Below, piece by piece: positions 34,295 to 43,732 of a stretch of 64,000 bases of DNA. Origin of the DNA: CAINVV01 sp963663005 (GTDB taxonomy: Bacteria; Bacteroidota; Bacteroidia; Bacteroidales; Prolixibacteraceae). The first letter of the stretch is position 1, and the number at the start of each line of letters is the position of its first letter. A model generated the notes under the pieces. The model did not search any database, was not told the DNA's origin, and worked only from the letters and a program-made list of their open reading frames with translations. The stretch spans positions 611,576 through 675,575 of the forward strand of contig CAXXHH010000014.1 of NCBI GenBank assembly GCA_963663005.2, in the 5' to 3' direction. The translations under genes were made by a program, and so were the position numbers.

Positions 34295-36511
34295 ATGAAA
34301 CTGTCAAATTTTGTTCCTTTCCTGATCTGGGCACAAATTCTTGTATGTTGTGCACGCCCTGAAAAAACTCCTGCCGACTATGTAAATCCATATATCGGGA
34401 ATATTAGTCACCTTTTGAAACCAACCATTCCAATGGTTCATTTGCCAAACAGCATGTTTCGTTTTAGTCCGCAACGTGCCGACTTTACGAGTGATTTGCT
34501 CAATGGCTTTTCACTTGACAACCGGGTTACTCTGTATCCTTATCAGGGAGAGGAGTCGGGCGTAGCACAATCATATCGATACAGTTATGATCAGGAAAAA
34601 ATTACACCTTACTCCTACTCTGTCTATCTGGATGACAAGCAAATAACCGTTAGCCTGGCTCCTTCAAGGCAATCAGCAATGTACGAAATAAACTATGGAG
34701 CATCCGGCAATTGTTATATGGTTATCAATTCATCCAGGGGTGAACTCAAATGGGATGGAGCCACAATATCAGGGAAATACGAGATTGCCAATGGTATCTA
34801 TGGCTATATTAGTCTGGCTCCTGAGAATATGCCCGCGGAGGTTCTTTCGCTTAATCAGGGTAAACTTTCAAAACCAATTGGGAACGATGCTTGCCTGGTT
34901 CTGAAGTATAATGATCAAATTAAAATTCAGCGAATAAAGTTTGGAATTTCTCTGATTGACACCGATCAGGCACATAAAAATCTGGAGCGTGAAATCAGAA
35001 ATTTTGACATGGCTCAACTGGAAACCGAAGCAAAGAAGATCTGGAATGAGGCCTTAGGGAAAATCAAAATTACTGGTGGAACTGAAAATGAAAAGACCAT
35101 CTTCTATACTGCGCTCTACCGCTCATACAGTCGTCCCTTCTGCATCTCAGAAGATGGACGCTATTTTAGCGGATTTGACAGGAAAGTCCATGCCGACAAC
35201 GGACGGCCTTTCTATACCAACGACGGAATCTGGGACACCTACCGGGCACTTCACCCTTTGCAGGTACTGATAGATCCGACTAAAGAAGAAAATATCATCA
35301 ATTCCTTCGTTTTGATGGCACAGCAGTCGGAAAGGCTTTGGATGCCAACCTTCCCCGGTGTGACCGGACAACGGAATGTGATGAACAGTAATCATGCCGT
35401 TGCGTCGGTCATCGATGCTTACCGCAAAGGCCTGAAAAATTTCGATTTGACTACTGCATTTCAGGCTTGCAAAGGGGCAATCACAGAAAAAACGCTGTCT
35501 CCATGGTCTGGAATGCCAGCCGGAAAGTTGGATGCCTTTTATAAAGAAAATGGCTACTTCCCGGCCTTACATGAAGGGGAAAAGGAGACAGAACCTGAAG
35601 TCAACGGTTCTGAACGCCGCCAAACCATTGCGGTGACGCTGGGAACCTCCTATGACGAATGGTGCCTTTCTCAAATCGCGGGCGAATTAGGAAAAACTGA
35701 AGAGGCTAAACATTTTGCCGAAAAGTCGCTGAATTACAGAAAATTATATAATTCTGAAACCGGGTTTTTCCACCCTAAGGATAAAGATGGAAAATTTATT
35801 GAACCATTTGATTATGTTTTCTCAGGCGGAGCGGGAGCTCGCGACTATTATGACGAGAATAATGGATGGACCTATCGGTGGGACGTTCAGCACAATATTG
35901 CCGATGTAGTAAATCTCATGGGAGGTCCAAAAAAATTCACTCAGAATCTGGATGATATGTACAATGAACCTCTGGGACGGAGTAAATACGCCTTCTATGC
36001 TCAGTTGCCCGACCAGTCAGGCAATGTGGGGCAGTTCTCAATGGGAAATGAACCCTCCTTGCATATTCCATATTTGTACAACTATGCACTGCAGCCCTGG
36101 AAAACGCAAAAAAAGGTACGATCCCTGATCAAACAATGGTTTCGGAACGATTTGATGGGTATCCCGGGAGATGAAGATGGTGGCGGCTTATCATCATTTG
36201 TCGTATTCTCCTGTATGGGATTTTACCCGGTAACTCCAGGTATTCCGGTATATAACATTGGGAGTCCCTATTTCTCCGAAGTCAAAGTGGATCTCGGGAA
36301 TGGACGCTTCTTCGAAATTGAGGCTAAAAATGCTTCCGACGAAAACAAATATATTCAGTCCGCCACTTTAAACGGTCAACCGCTGAATAAGCCATGGTTT
36401 AAACACTCAGATATAATCAATGGTGGAAAACTTATTTTAGAAATGGGTAATATCGCTAACAAAAACTGGGGTAGCAGTCCTGAGGCTGTACCTCCTTCAT
36501 ACAACTATTAA
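34295..36511 (+). CDS. GH92 family glycosidase (divergent subgroup, copy 2)
   Basis: 738 residues. The leader LIWAQILVCCARPEK may be of lipoprotein type (Cys near 19-20), unlike copy 1 at 11819, so the two may sit in different compartments. It opens YVNPYIGNISHLLKPTIP, and MGNEPSLHIPYLYNY and PGDEDGGGLSSF carry the acidic residues. Shared segments such as YDQE(K/Q)(I/L)TPYSYSVYLDD and FIEPFDYVFSGG show close kinship with copy 1. It ends NWGSSPEAVPPS. It begins 39 bp after the previous GH92, and one base separates its stop from the next gene's ATG, so coupling is likely. Confidence 0.93.
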   Translation: MKLSNFVPFLIWAQILVCCARPEKTPADYVNPYIGNISHLLKPTIPMVHLPNSMFRFSPQRADFTSDLLNGFSLDNRVTLYPYQGEESGVAQSYRYSYDQEKITPYSYSVYLDDKQITVSLAPSRQSAMYEINYGASGNCYMVINSSRGELKWDGATISGKYEIANGIYGYISLAPENMPAEVLSLNQGKLSKPIGNDACLVLKYNDQIKIQRIKFGISLIDTDQAHKNLEREIRNFDMAQLETEAKKIWNEALGKIKITGGTENEKTIFYTALYRSYSRPFCISEDGRYFSGFDRKVHADNGRPFYTNDGIWDTYRALHPLQVLIDPTKEENIINSFVLMAQQSERLWMPTFPGVTGQRNVMNSNHAVASVIDAYRKGLKNFDLTTAFQACKGAITEKTLSPWSGMPAGKLDAFYKENGYFPALHEGEKETEPEVNGSERRQTIAVTLGTSYDEWCLSQIAGELGKTEEAKHFAEKSLNYRKLYNSETGFFHPKDKDGKFIEPFDYVFSGGAGARDYYDENNGWTYRWDVQHNIADVVNLMGGPKKFTQNLDDMYNEPLGRSKYAFYAQLPDQSGNVGQFSMGNEPSLHIPYLYNYALQPWKTQKKVRSLIKQWFRNDLMGIPGDEDGGGLSSFVVFSCMGFYPVTPGIPVYNIGSPYFSEVKVDLGNGRFFEIEAKNASDENKYIQSATLNGQPLNKPWFKHSDIINGGKLILEMGNIANKNWGSSPEAVPPSYNY

Positions 36512-36512
36512 C

Positions 36513-37595
36513 ATGAAAATTACGCTGTTTCCCCTTTTGATTTTTTTCTTTCTGCAATCGGCCGCACAACAAAGCAGCCTGATAATACTTGGCGATCTGC
36601 ACCATGATCGGCTGGAGGATCATGATATGGATTGGCTAAGCAAGAAACCGGATGATTTAAGGCAGGTCACAAAAGAGTATACAATAAACACCAGAGATAA
36701 CTGGAGTGATTTCATGGACATCATCAAACATAAGGCAGACTCTAAGGATCTTAGCGTAAAAGCAATTCTGCAACTGGGAGATTTGTCGGAAGGACTGGCA
36801 GGCAGCAACGAAAAAGCCGGACAAATGGCCATGAATACCATGAAAGCAATCGATTCCATCAGGATGCCTGTGCCATGGATAATAGCCAAGGGAAACCACG
36901 ATATTACTGGCCCGGGCGCCATTGAGGCCTTTCAGAATTATTATGTGCCAATGTTCAGGAAGCAGACAAATAATCCAAAGATAAACAGTGCAACATACAC
37001 TTACAGAGCCAACAATATTCAGATAACCTGCCTTGATCCATGGGACAAAAGCCAGGATATGGCTGATGTCCTTGAAAGAGAGCTCTCGGGATCAAACGCA
37101 AAATATAAATTTGTGATGATTCACGAACCCGTAATCCCGGTTACCGAAAGATGCTGGCATGTCCTACGGAATGAACTGGAAAAGCGCGAGAAGCTCCTTA
37201 ACGTAATTGCAAGAAACAGGGCTATCGTACTGTGCGGACATCTTCACCGTTACTCCGTTGTGCGGCGTAATACACCCTCCGGACCAATCGTGCAGGTAAT
37301 GGTAACAAGTGTTGTAAAAGACAGAAATTATCTGAAACCCCAAAATGTTATTACCAAATACGGCCCCGAACTGGCTGAAAATGTGCCCGACTGGCAACCG
37401 GAGACCCTGAATAGCAGAAAAGCTATGTTATCTGAAGAGGCAAAATATGTTACAGATTTTAAACAGACTGATCTTCCGGGATATGCTGTTATTACCGTTG
37501 ATGAGAAGAAAGATCGTGTTATCTTGAAATATTATGCAGCGTTTGGTAAAGAACCATTTGATAGTGTTGATCTAACAAAATTATTGCATCGCTAA
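36513..37595 (+). CDS. exported calcineurin-like metallophosphoesterase
   Basis: 360 residues with a signal peptide (MKITLFPLLIFFFLQSAAQ). The metal-binding motifs run in order: GDLHHD (near residue 30), LGDLSEG, KGNHD, MIHEP and CGHLHRYS. The two-metal active site is therefore complete. Family members cleave phosphomonoesters or diesters. Together with alkaline phosphatase at 23409 this gives the PUL two exported phosphatases of unrelated folds, consistent with a phosphorylated glycan. Its ATG follows the GH92 stop codon after one base. It ends the long co-directional run; regulator 2 follows after about 95 bp. Confidence 0.9.
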   Translation: MKITLFPLLIFFFLQSAAQQSSLIILGDLHHDRLEDHDMDWLSKKPDDLRQVTKEYTINTRDNWSDFMDIIKHKADSKDLSVKAILQLGDLSEGLAGSNEKAGQMAMNTMKAIDSIRMPVPWIIAKGNHDITGPGAIEAFQNYYVPMFRKQTNNPKINSATYTYRANNIQITCLDPWDKSQDMADVLERELSGSNAKYKFVMIHEPVIPVTERCWHVLRNELEKREKLLNVIARNRAIVLCGHLHRYSVVRRNTPSGPIVQVMVTSVVKDRNYLKPQNVITKYGPELAENVPDWQPETLNSRKAMLSEEAKYVTDFKQTDLPGYAVITVDEKKDRVILKYYAAFGKEPFDSVDLTKLLHR

Positions 37596-37661
37596 ATAGT
37601 GGCATGTCTTTTACCAAAGGGATATTATCCATTCGGCTAGTCTGGATGAAGTGATTTTTTT

Positions 37662-37669
37662 TAACTTTG
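37662..37669 (+). promoter_or_regulatory. -7 promoter element of regulator 2
   Basis: TAACTTTG matches TAnnTTTG exactly and is preceded by a T-run, as at 5038. It lies 21 bp before the GTG at 37691 (22 bp in regulator 1). This spacing is the main reason for choosing the GTG start, because the in-frame TTG at 37667 lies inside the promoter box itself. Confidence 0.65.
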
Positions 37670-37690
37670 GATATTTACAATCCAGACTAC

Positions 37691-40207
37691 GTGAAGTTCC
37701 CTATTATCCTATTTTCGATTTTACTATACGGATTAACCGTTTTCGGACAAAGCGAGCCCGTGTCTGGTCTGTTCTTCTCGTCGCACGAAGTAAATCAGGA
37801 CAAGCGTACTTCTCTGATCCTTTCTCCGAGAGAACCCCTTAAGTTTCCGCAAGGTTTCTCTCTTGAATTTGATGCTAACTTTCGGAAGGGGGATGGTTAT
37901 TATGGATATATTTTCAGAATTATCGGAGATGGTAATACGAATATTGATCTGATTTCAAATTCTGAGACTACTCCAAATTTCAGTCTGGTCTTGAAAGATC
38001 GTGTGCTCATAACCTATAAATGGGCAGATATCCCAAACGCAACTTGTGACCAATGGCTGAAAGTACGCGCCGAAATCGATGTAAAAAAGACCAAACTTGC
38101 GATTTCATTCAACGGTATTAGACAGGAGATAAACGTTCCTGAAATCGCGCAATTCAAATATTTTGATGTAGTCTTTGGCGCCTGTAAAAACAACAGATTC
38201 CCAAGTACGGATGTTAGTCCGATGTCTTTAAAGAATATCCGGATCTATGATCACAATTTGAAGTTGATCAGAGACTGGGGATTATCGAAGCATGGCCAGG
38301 ATATTGTTTATGATGAGATTTCAAATTCGGAGGCAATCGTCAATAATCCGGTTTGGGTAATTGACAATCACAAGAAATGGAGGAAAATCAACGATTTTCA
38401 CCTGCCTGCACTGCTCGGTATTGCGAATGATGAGGAGAGAGGCCGCATATTTTTGGTTGGGAATAAAGCTGTTTATGTCCTGTCGATGGATACCAGAATG
38501 ATAGATACCATTCAGTTTGCCGGGGGTGCTCCCTATCCGGGACTCCTGTCGAAACAAATTATTTACAATAAATTTTCAGACGAACTGTGGTCTTACAATT
38601 TCAGCATCAATCAAATAAACAAATTCAGTTTTCGTACCAAACGATGGTCTGTGGAACAGTCAAACGAAATTGAATCAATTTTTGCCCATCACAATAAATT
38701 GATATCGCCGCTCGACAATTCTTTGGTTACGCTGTTCGGTTATGGACACTATACGTACAAAAGTAAGGTCAACCATTTTAATTCGAAGTCGCAGCAATGG
38801 GAACAGATTGACCGGAGCAGCCAGATTGAACCGAGATATCTGAGTTCAACGGGTTTTGTTGATGATAAGCATGTGCTTGTGTTCGGCGGGCGCGGGAGCA
38901 AAACCGGACGGCAGGAATTATCCCCCAAATTCTATTACGATTTATATGCCTTTGACCTGACCGATTTCTCCTTCAAAAAACGTTGGACATTGCCGACACC
39001 ATCCTCCCCCTTTGTGCCATGCGAATCATTGATTTTCAACGAACAGTCAAAAAGTTTTTATACCCTTGTTTTTAATAGCGGGCAATTTCAGACCTATCTG
39101 CGGCTAGCTCAATTTAGCGTAGAAAAGCCAGAAGTTCAGTTTTACGAGGACTCTATCCCTTTTAATTTTCTTGATATCGAATCTGATGCACAACTTTTCT
39201 TTAATAAGCAGAAAACCGAATTGCTTGCGCTGACTGCACATAATGCCGATGTTTCGTTGTATTCGATTGCTTTTCCGCCACTAATGCTGAAGAATATAAT
39301 TCAGGATAGTCATTTTGGGGGCAGATTTAATTTCGTTTTGGGCTTTTTTGCCCTCCTTCTTCTACTAACAGGAACTGGCGCCTATTTTGTTATTCGGAGA
39401 AGGAGGATCAAGCCTGCAAATGTACTACATCAAAAATTTGATTATCTGGGAATTAATCCAATTCCGGTTATTGAACAAAAGGTGATTTCATCGTTTATCT
39501 TTGTAGGGGGCTTTCAAATTTACACAGGTAAAGGCGTCGATATTACGACAGCATTTTCGCCGACGTTGAAGCAGCTGTTCCTCTTTGTTCTCCTACATTC
39601 CGTTAAAAATGGGAAAGGAGTAACATCCATAAAACTTGACGAAGTGTTATGGCCCGACAAAGTTGGTGATAGTGCCCGGAACAACCGGAATGTGAACATC
39701 AGCAAACTACGCTCAATTCTCCACGAGATTGGAGATGTGGATATTACAAATGAAAATTCGTATTGGAAAATAAAAATTGGCGACTCTATATCCTGCGACT
39801 ACATCGAAATATTATCGCTCCTCCGGAAATCGAAGGCGAAACCTCTCGCCCTCGCTGATATTAACAAACTACTGGCTCAATTGTCGTACGGAGAATTTTT
39901 ACCAAATCTGCATAACGAGTGGATCGACGGATTCAAATCCGAGTTTGCCAATGAAATAATTGAAGGGCTCAGTTCTTTATTTTATTCAAAAGAAATAACC
40001 GGCAACTTCAGTTTAAGATATCAACTGGCCGAATCGATCCTTATCTATGATCCGTTTAATGACGAAGCGTTTGCCATGAAATGTTCAGTATTATATCACT
40101 TGGGCAAAAAGGGAATCGCAAAGAATTATTATGATACATTTTGCCACGAATACAGACTGGCCTTAGGAATTGCTTATACTATCCCATTCAATGATGTGAT
40201 AAAATAG
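37691..40207 (+). CDS. membrane-tethered regulator 2: LamG-like + kelch-like sensor, TM helix, SARP-type winged helix + BTAD
   Basis: 838 residues from a GTG start (KFPIILFSILLYGLTVFGQ signal peptide). It is the full-length paralogue of the protein at 5068. The LamG-like part has FSLEFDANFRKGDGYYGYIFR, the kelch-like part VLVFGGRGSKTGRQELSP. One membrane helix is near residue 545 (FVLGFFALLLLLTGTGAYF) with a RRRR stop. The winged helix contains VGGFQIYTGKG, KLDEVLWPDKVGDS and NRNVNISKLRSIL, followed by the BTAD-like helices. It points toward susC, with operator C between them. The output domain is nearly the same in both regulators while the sensor parts vary more, as expected if both read the same DNA element but different ligands. 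That is my inference. Confidence 0.8.
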   Translation: MKFPIILFSILLYGLTVFGQSEPVSGLFFSSHEVNQDKRTSLILSPREPLKFPQGFSLEFDANFRKGDGYYGYIFRIIGDGNTNIDLISNSETTPNFSLVLKDRVLITYKWADIPNATCDQWLKVRAEIDVKKTKLAISFNGIRQEINVPEIAQFKYFDVVFGACKNNRFPSTDVSPMSLKNIRIYDHNLKLIRDWGLSKHGQDIVYDEISNSEAIVNNPVWVIDNHKKWRKINDFHLPALLGIANDEERGRIFLVGNKAVYVLSMDTRMIDTIQFAGGAPYPGLLSKQIIYNKFSDELWSYNFSINQINKFSFRTKRWSVEQSNEIESIFAHHNKLISPLDNSLVTLFGYGHYTYKSKVNHFNSKSQQWEQIDRSSQIEPRYLSSTGFVDDKHVLVFGGRGSKTGRQELSPKFYYDLYAFDLTDFSFKKRWTLPTPSSPFVPCESLIFNEQSKSFYTLVFNSGQFQTYLRLAQFSVEKPEVQFYEDSIPFNFLDIESDAQLFFNKQKTELLALTAHNADVSLYSIAFPPLMLKNIIQDSHFGGRFNFVLGFFALLLLLTGTGAYFVIRRRRIKPANVLHQKFDYLGINPIPVIEQKVISSFIFVGGFQIYTGKGVDITTAFSPTLKQLFLFVLLHSVKNGKGVTSIKLDEVLWPDKVGDSARNNRNVNISKLRSILHEIGDVDITNENSYWKIKIGDSISCDYIEILSLLRKSKAKPLALADINKLLAQLSYGEFLPNLHNEWIDGFKSEFANEIIEGLSSLFYSKEITGNFSLRYQLAESILIYDPFNDEAFAMKCSVLYHLGKKGIAKNYYDTFCHEYRLALGIAYTIPFNDVIK

Positions 40208-40333
40208 TCCACATTATTTCCACTGCTATTTTTTACACATTAAAAATTAAAATCACATTAATATCATCTACCGGATTTGTCGAATCATCCGATTTCAGAT
40301 GCATTAGTCTCCTCATAATCTTAATGTTATTAA

Positions 40334-40414
40334 ATTAATAAAAAATTAATAAATTATTATTTTGCTATTTGCCAAATATTAATCAACGTGTTAATCGCTC
40401 TCCGCTTTATTTGC
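40334..40414 (+). promoter_or_regulatory. phased PUL operator/promoter element C
   Basis: TTAA(T) half-sites start at 40335, 40346, 40379 and 40391 (11, 33, 12 bp), and CTTTATTTGC lies at 40405-40414. It governs the susC-susD-DUF3823 unit, leaving a leader of about 130 bp before the ATG at 40547 in which I see no clear structure. The rest of the 40208-40546 gap holds no gene. Confidence 0.7.
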
Positions 40415-40546
40415 GTTCGGATTACAAATTGAAAAAATAAAGCCCATGAAATGACAAAAATCCAACACGCCTTAAATCACTTGCCTGAATCCAACGACTC
40501 GACTTATTTTATTAATCAAAAATGTAAATCGAACTAAAAAAAAACT

Positions 40547-43500
40547 ATGAAAAAGAACCTTTTATTTAAAAGATGGCTTTGTTTCCGACGGGTCTGTACT
40601 TTTATACTCATTCTGATGAGTGTGCAGGTTTTTGCCAACGCCTCAGAAACTGGCATACAAAGTCAGATTGGAGCGTCACAACAAAGTAAAATTACGGGTA
40701 CAGTAAACGACAATTCCGGGAATCCGGTTCCCGGAGCAACAGTACTGGTGAAAGGTACTACAACCGGTATCACCACCGATGCTTTTGGCCGTTACACGTT
40801 GAGTAATGTAACACCAAACTCGGTGATTGTATTTTCGTTTGTGGGAATGAAATCAGTAGAGATCAAAGTCGGAAGTCAAAGCGTCATCAATGCAGTTCTG
40901 GAGGATGAGTCTATCGGCATTGATGAGGTTGTGGCTGTAGGTTACGCGACACAGAAAAAATCCACATTAACAGGATCCGTTGTTACGGTAAAAAGTGATA
41001 ATCTCGTTGTCACCAAGAATGAGAATGTGGTCAACATGTTAACAGGTAAGATGCCTGGTGTACGTGTTGTTCAAAAGAGTAGTGCCCCGGGAGCTTATGA
41101 TACCACAATTGATATCCGCGGTATGGGTACCCCACTTTTTGTTATTGATGGAGTTACCCGTGACCAGTCCTATTTTGCCCGGATGGATCCACAGGAAATT
41201 GAGAGCGTATCCGTGTTAAAGGACGGTTCAGCGGCCATCTACGGTCTGCGTGCAGCGAACGGTGTTATCCTGGTAACCACGAAGAGTGGTACCTCCCAGG
41301 CTGGGAAAGTGGATATCGTCTATTCCGGTAACTATACCATGCAACAGTATCTGTATGTACCGCAAGGGGTAAGTGCACTGGATTATATGACACTGCGCAA
41401 CGAATCGACCTTCCAAAACTTCAACAACAACTATCTGGTACGCCAAAACCCGTACTTTTCGCAGACTCAAATGCAGCCGTACATTGATGGGAAACCATCC
41501 TATAACTGGATGGATGCCATATTCAATAAAACTACGCCTGAGCAACAGCACAACTTCAGTATCAATGGAGGAAGCGAAAAATTGCGTTATTTCATGAGCC
41601 TTGGTTATGCTAAACAAGAAGGTTCGTACAAGGGTGGTGGTTTCAACAACAATCGCTGGAACTTCCGGTCGACTGTTGACGCCCAGATTACCAAAGATTT
41701 ACAAGCGAAGGTTACGATTGGTGCCATTATGGACGAAACTCATCTGCCAACCGGAACCGGCTGGTCAACTTATAAACTTTCATGGCTGGAGCGCCCCGAT
41801 GCCCCAATCTATGCAAACGACAACCCGCAATACCTTAACGGCGACCCAACTGTATTGACAGACAATATGGTTGCACAAATCAATCCGGACATTGTTGGTA
41901 CTACTACGAACAAATCGCGCCGGGTGAACGGCACATTGCAATTAACTTACAACATTCCTGGAATAAAAGGCTTGTCGGCAAAAGGGTCGTACGATTATGC
42001 ACTCAACTTGCCCGAAACTTCAACGTATAAAAGCAGCTATAATCTTTTTGTATATAATGCCGGCACAGGTGTTTATACAACAGCTCCTAAGAACTCGCCT
42101 TCCAGTATTCAGCGAAATGCCAATTTCAATATCGATACCGATATGCAGTTGGGGTTGAATTACAACCGCAAATTTGGCAAACATGATTTGAAAAGCTTCC
42201 TTATTTACGAAGAAGCCTACAGTACCTGGGACAGCTTTCAGGCATACCGGGAGTTATTGATTGCTTCACAATACCTGTTTGCAGGTGAAGCTTTAAACCA
42301 ACAAGCCACTGGTGGCACACCTGGCGACCGCACGAGCAAGTCTTTGATTGGTTCAGCGAACTACGATTTCAGCGGGAAATACTTGTTTGATTTCAAATTC
42401 CGCTACGATGGTTCTTCCCGGTTCCCGAAAGGCAAGCAATGGGGTTTCTTCCCATCAATTTCTGCAGGATGGCGCCTTAGTGAGGAAAATTTCATGAAGC
42501 AAAACCTTCCAATGATCAGCAATTTAAAACTGAGAGCTTCTTACGGTGAAATGGGCGACGACAGCTCGGCATCCAATTATCCTCCAACTTTGGGCTACGG
42601 CTTAACCAATAATATTGGATGGCAATTCAGCGATGTACTGAACGGAGGTTTGCAGGCACAGGCTATTCCAAACCCGAACCTGACCTGGTACCATATCAAG
42701 ATGTACAATGCAGCTATTGATTTTGGCATATTGAAGAATACACTGAATGGTACTTTTGAAGTTTTCAGACGCGACAGAACAGGGTTGCTTGCAACCAGTG
42801 CCGAAGTAGTTCCCGGAACTGTAGGCGCCAGCCTTCCTCAGGCCAACCTGAACAACGACCGTAACTTCGGATGGGAATTCTCTCTGGATTACCGGAATCA
42901 CTTCAACAAGGTCAATTACTATATAACTCCGCAAATTTCCGCAACAAGAAGTATGCGAACCAAATGGCTTGAATCAGTTGCCAACAACCAGTTTGATTAT
43001 TGGCGCAACCGCACCAGCGGCCGTTACAACAATATCTGGTGGGGTAACGAATCAGACCATATGTTTTCAAGTTTGGAGGAAATCAGAAATTATAAGCTTC
43101 CAATGGGACAGGGTGCGACACCTGGCGACTGGATCCTGAACGACTGGAACCAGGATGGAGTAATCAATTCAAGTGACGAACATCCAATTGCAAATAAAGG
43201 TCTACCCGTTTTTAACTACTCGGTTAATATGGGAGCCGCCTGGAAGAATTTTGATTTGGCAGTGAATTTCCAGGGAGCTTATGGCGTATATGTCCAGTAT
43301 TCAGAGGTGCTTACAGAGGCTTTATCCTTTGGCGGACAACAAACTTTGTCGTGGTTCATGGACAGATGGCACCCGGTAGATGCCAATGCAGACTATTTTA
43401 GTCCAGCAACCCAATGGGTACCCGGTTTTTATCCAGTTACTGGTCATGACGGCCGTCGCACAGGTACAAACCTTGTTCAAAACTCTTCATACGTGCGTTT

Positions 43501-43729
43501 AAAGACTCTTGAATTAGGTTACACCTTACCAAAGAATTTATTGGCTAAAGCGGGAATTAAAAGCCTGAGAGTATACTTAAGCGGATATAACCTGCTTACT
43601 TTTACCCCTTTGAAGAATGTAGACCCGGAGCGTCCTGGTTCTGACGGTGGTGCTTCAACCAATTCTATCGACATCTACAATTACCCGGTCAATAAAACCT
43701 ATACGCTTGGTGCAAGCATTAAATTCTAA
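40547..43729 (+). CDS. SusC/RagA-type TonB-dependent outer-membrane glycan transporter
   Basis: 1060 residues, normal for SusC. After the signal peptide, residues about 48-120 form the carboxypeptidase-regulatory-like domain (ITGTVNDNSGNPVPGATVLV). The plug follows, with IDEVVAVGYATQKKSTLTGSV cut here to IDEVVAVGYATQKK, then VVDIRGMGTP-like DIRGMGTPLFVIDGV and SVLKDGSAAIYGLRAANGVI. The remaining ~800 residues are outer-membrane barrel, ending in an aromatic C-terminus (TLGASIKF). It imports oligosaccharides with energy from TonB. It is the first gene under operator C and is followed by susD after 3 bp. No STN domain precedes it, consistent with the absence of an anti-sigma factor. Confidence 0.97.
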   Translation: MKKNLLFKRWLCFRRVCTFILILMSVQVFANASETGIQSQIGASQQSKITGTVNDNSGNPVPGATVLVKGTTTGITTDAFGRYTLSNVTPNSVIVFSFVGMKSVEIKVGSQSVINAVLEDESIGIDEVVAVGYATQKKSTLTGSVVTVKSDNLVVTKNENVVNMLTGKMPGVRVVQKSSAPGAYDTTIDIRGMGTPLFVIDGVTRDQSYFARMDPQEIESVSVLKDGSAAIYGLRAANGVILVTTKSGTSQAGKVDIVYSGNYTMQQYLYVPQGVSALDYMTLRNESTFQNFNNNYLVRQNPYFSQTQMQPYIDGKPSYNWMDAIFNKTTPEQQHNFSINGGSEKLRYFMSLGYAKQEGSYKGGGFNNNRWNFRSTVDAQITKDLQAKVTIGAIMDETHLPTGTGWSTYKLSWLERPDAPIYANDNPQYLNGDPTVLTDNMVAQINPDIVGTTTNKSRRVNGTLQLTYNIPGIKGLSAKGSYDYALNLPETSTYKSSYNLFVYNAGTGVYTTAPKNSPSSIQRNANFNIDTDMQLGLNYNRKFGKHDLKSFLIYEEAYSTWDSFQAYRELLIASQYLFAGEALNQQATGGTPGDRTSKSLIGSANYDFSGKYLFDFKFRYDGSSRFPKGKQWGFFPSISAGWRLSEENFMKQNLPMISNLKLRASYGEMGDDSSASNYPPTLGYGLTNNIGWQFSDVLNGGLQAQAIPNPNLTWYHIKMYNAAIDFGILKNTLNGTFEVFRRDRTGLLATSAEVVPGTVGASLPQANLNNDRNFGWEFSLDYRNHFNKVNYYITPQISATRSMRTKWLESVANNQFDYWRNRTSGRYNNIWWGNESDHMFSSLEEIRNYKLPMGQGATPGDWILNDWNQDGVINSSDEHPIANKGLPVFNYSVNMGAAWKNFDLAVNFQGAYGVYVQYSEVLTEALSFGGQQTLSWFMDRWHPVDANADYFSPATQWVPGFYPVTGHDGRRTGTNLVQNSSYVRLKTLELGYTLPKNLLAKAGIKSLRVYLSGYNLLTFTPLKNVDPERPGSDGGASTNSIDIYNYPVNKTYTLGASIKF

Positions 43730-43732
43730 AAA

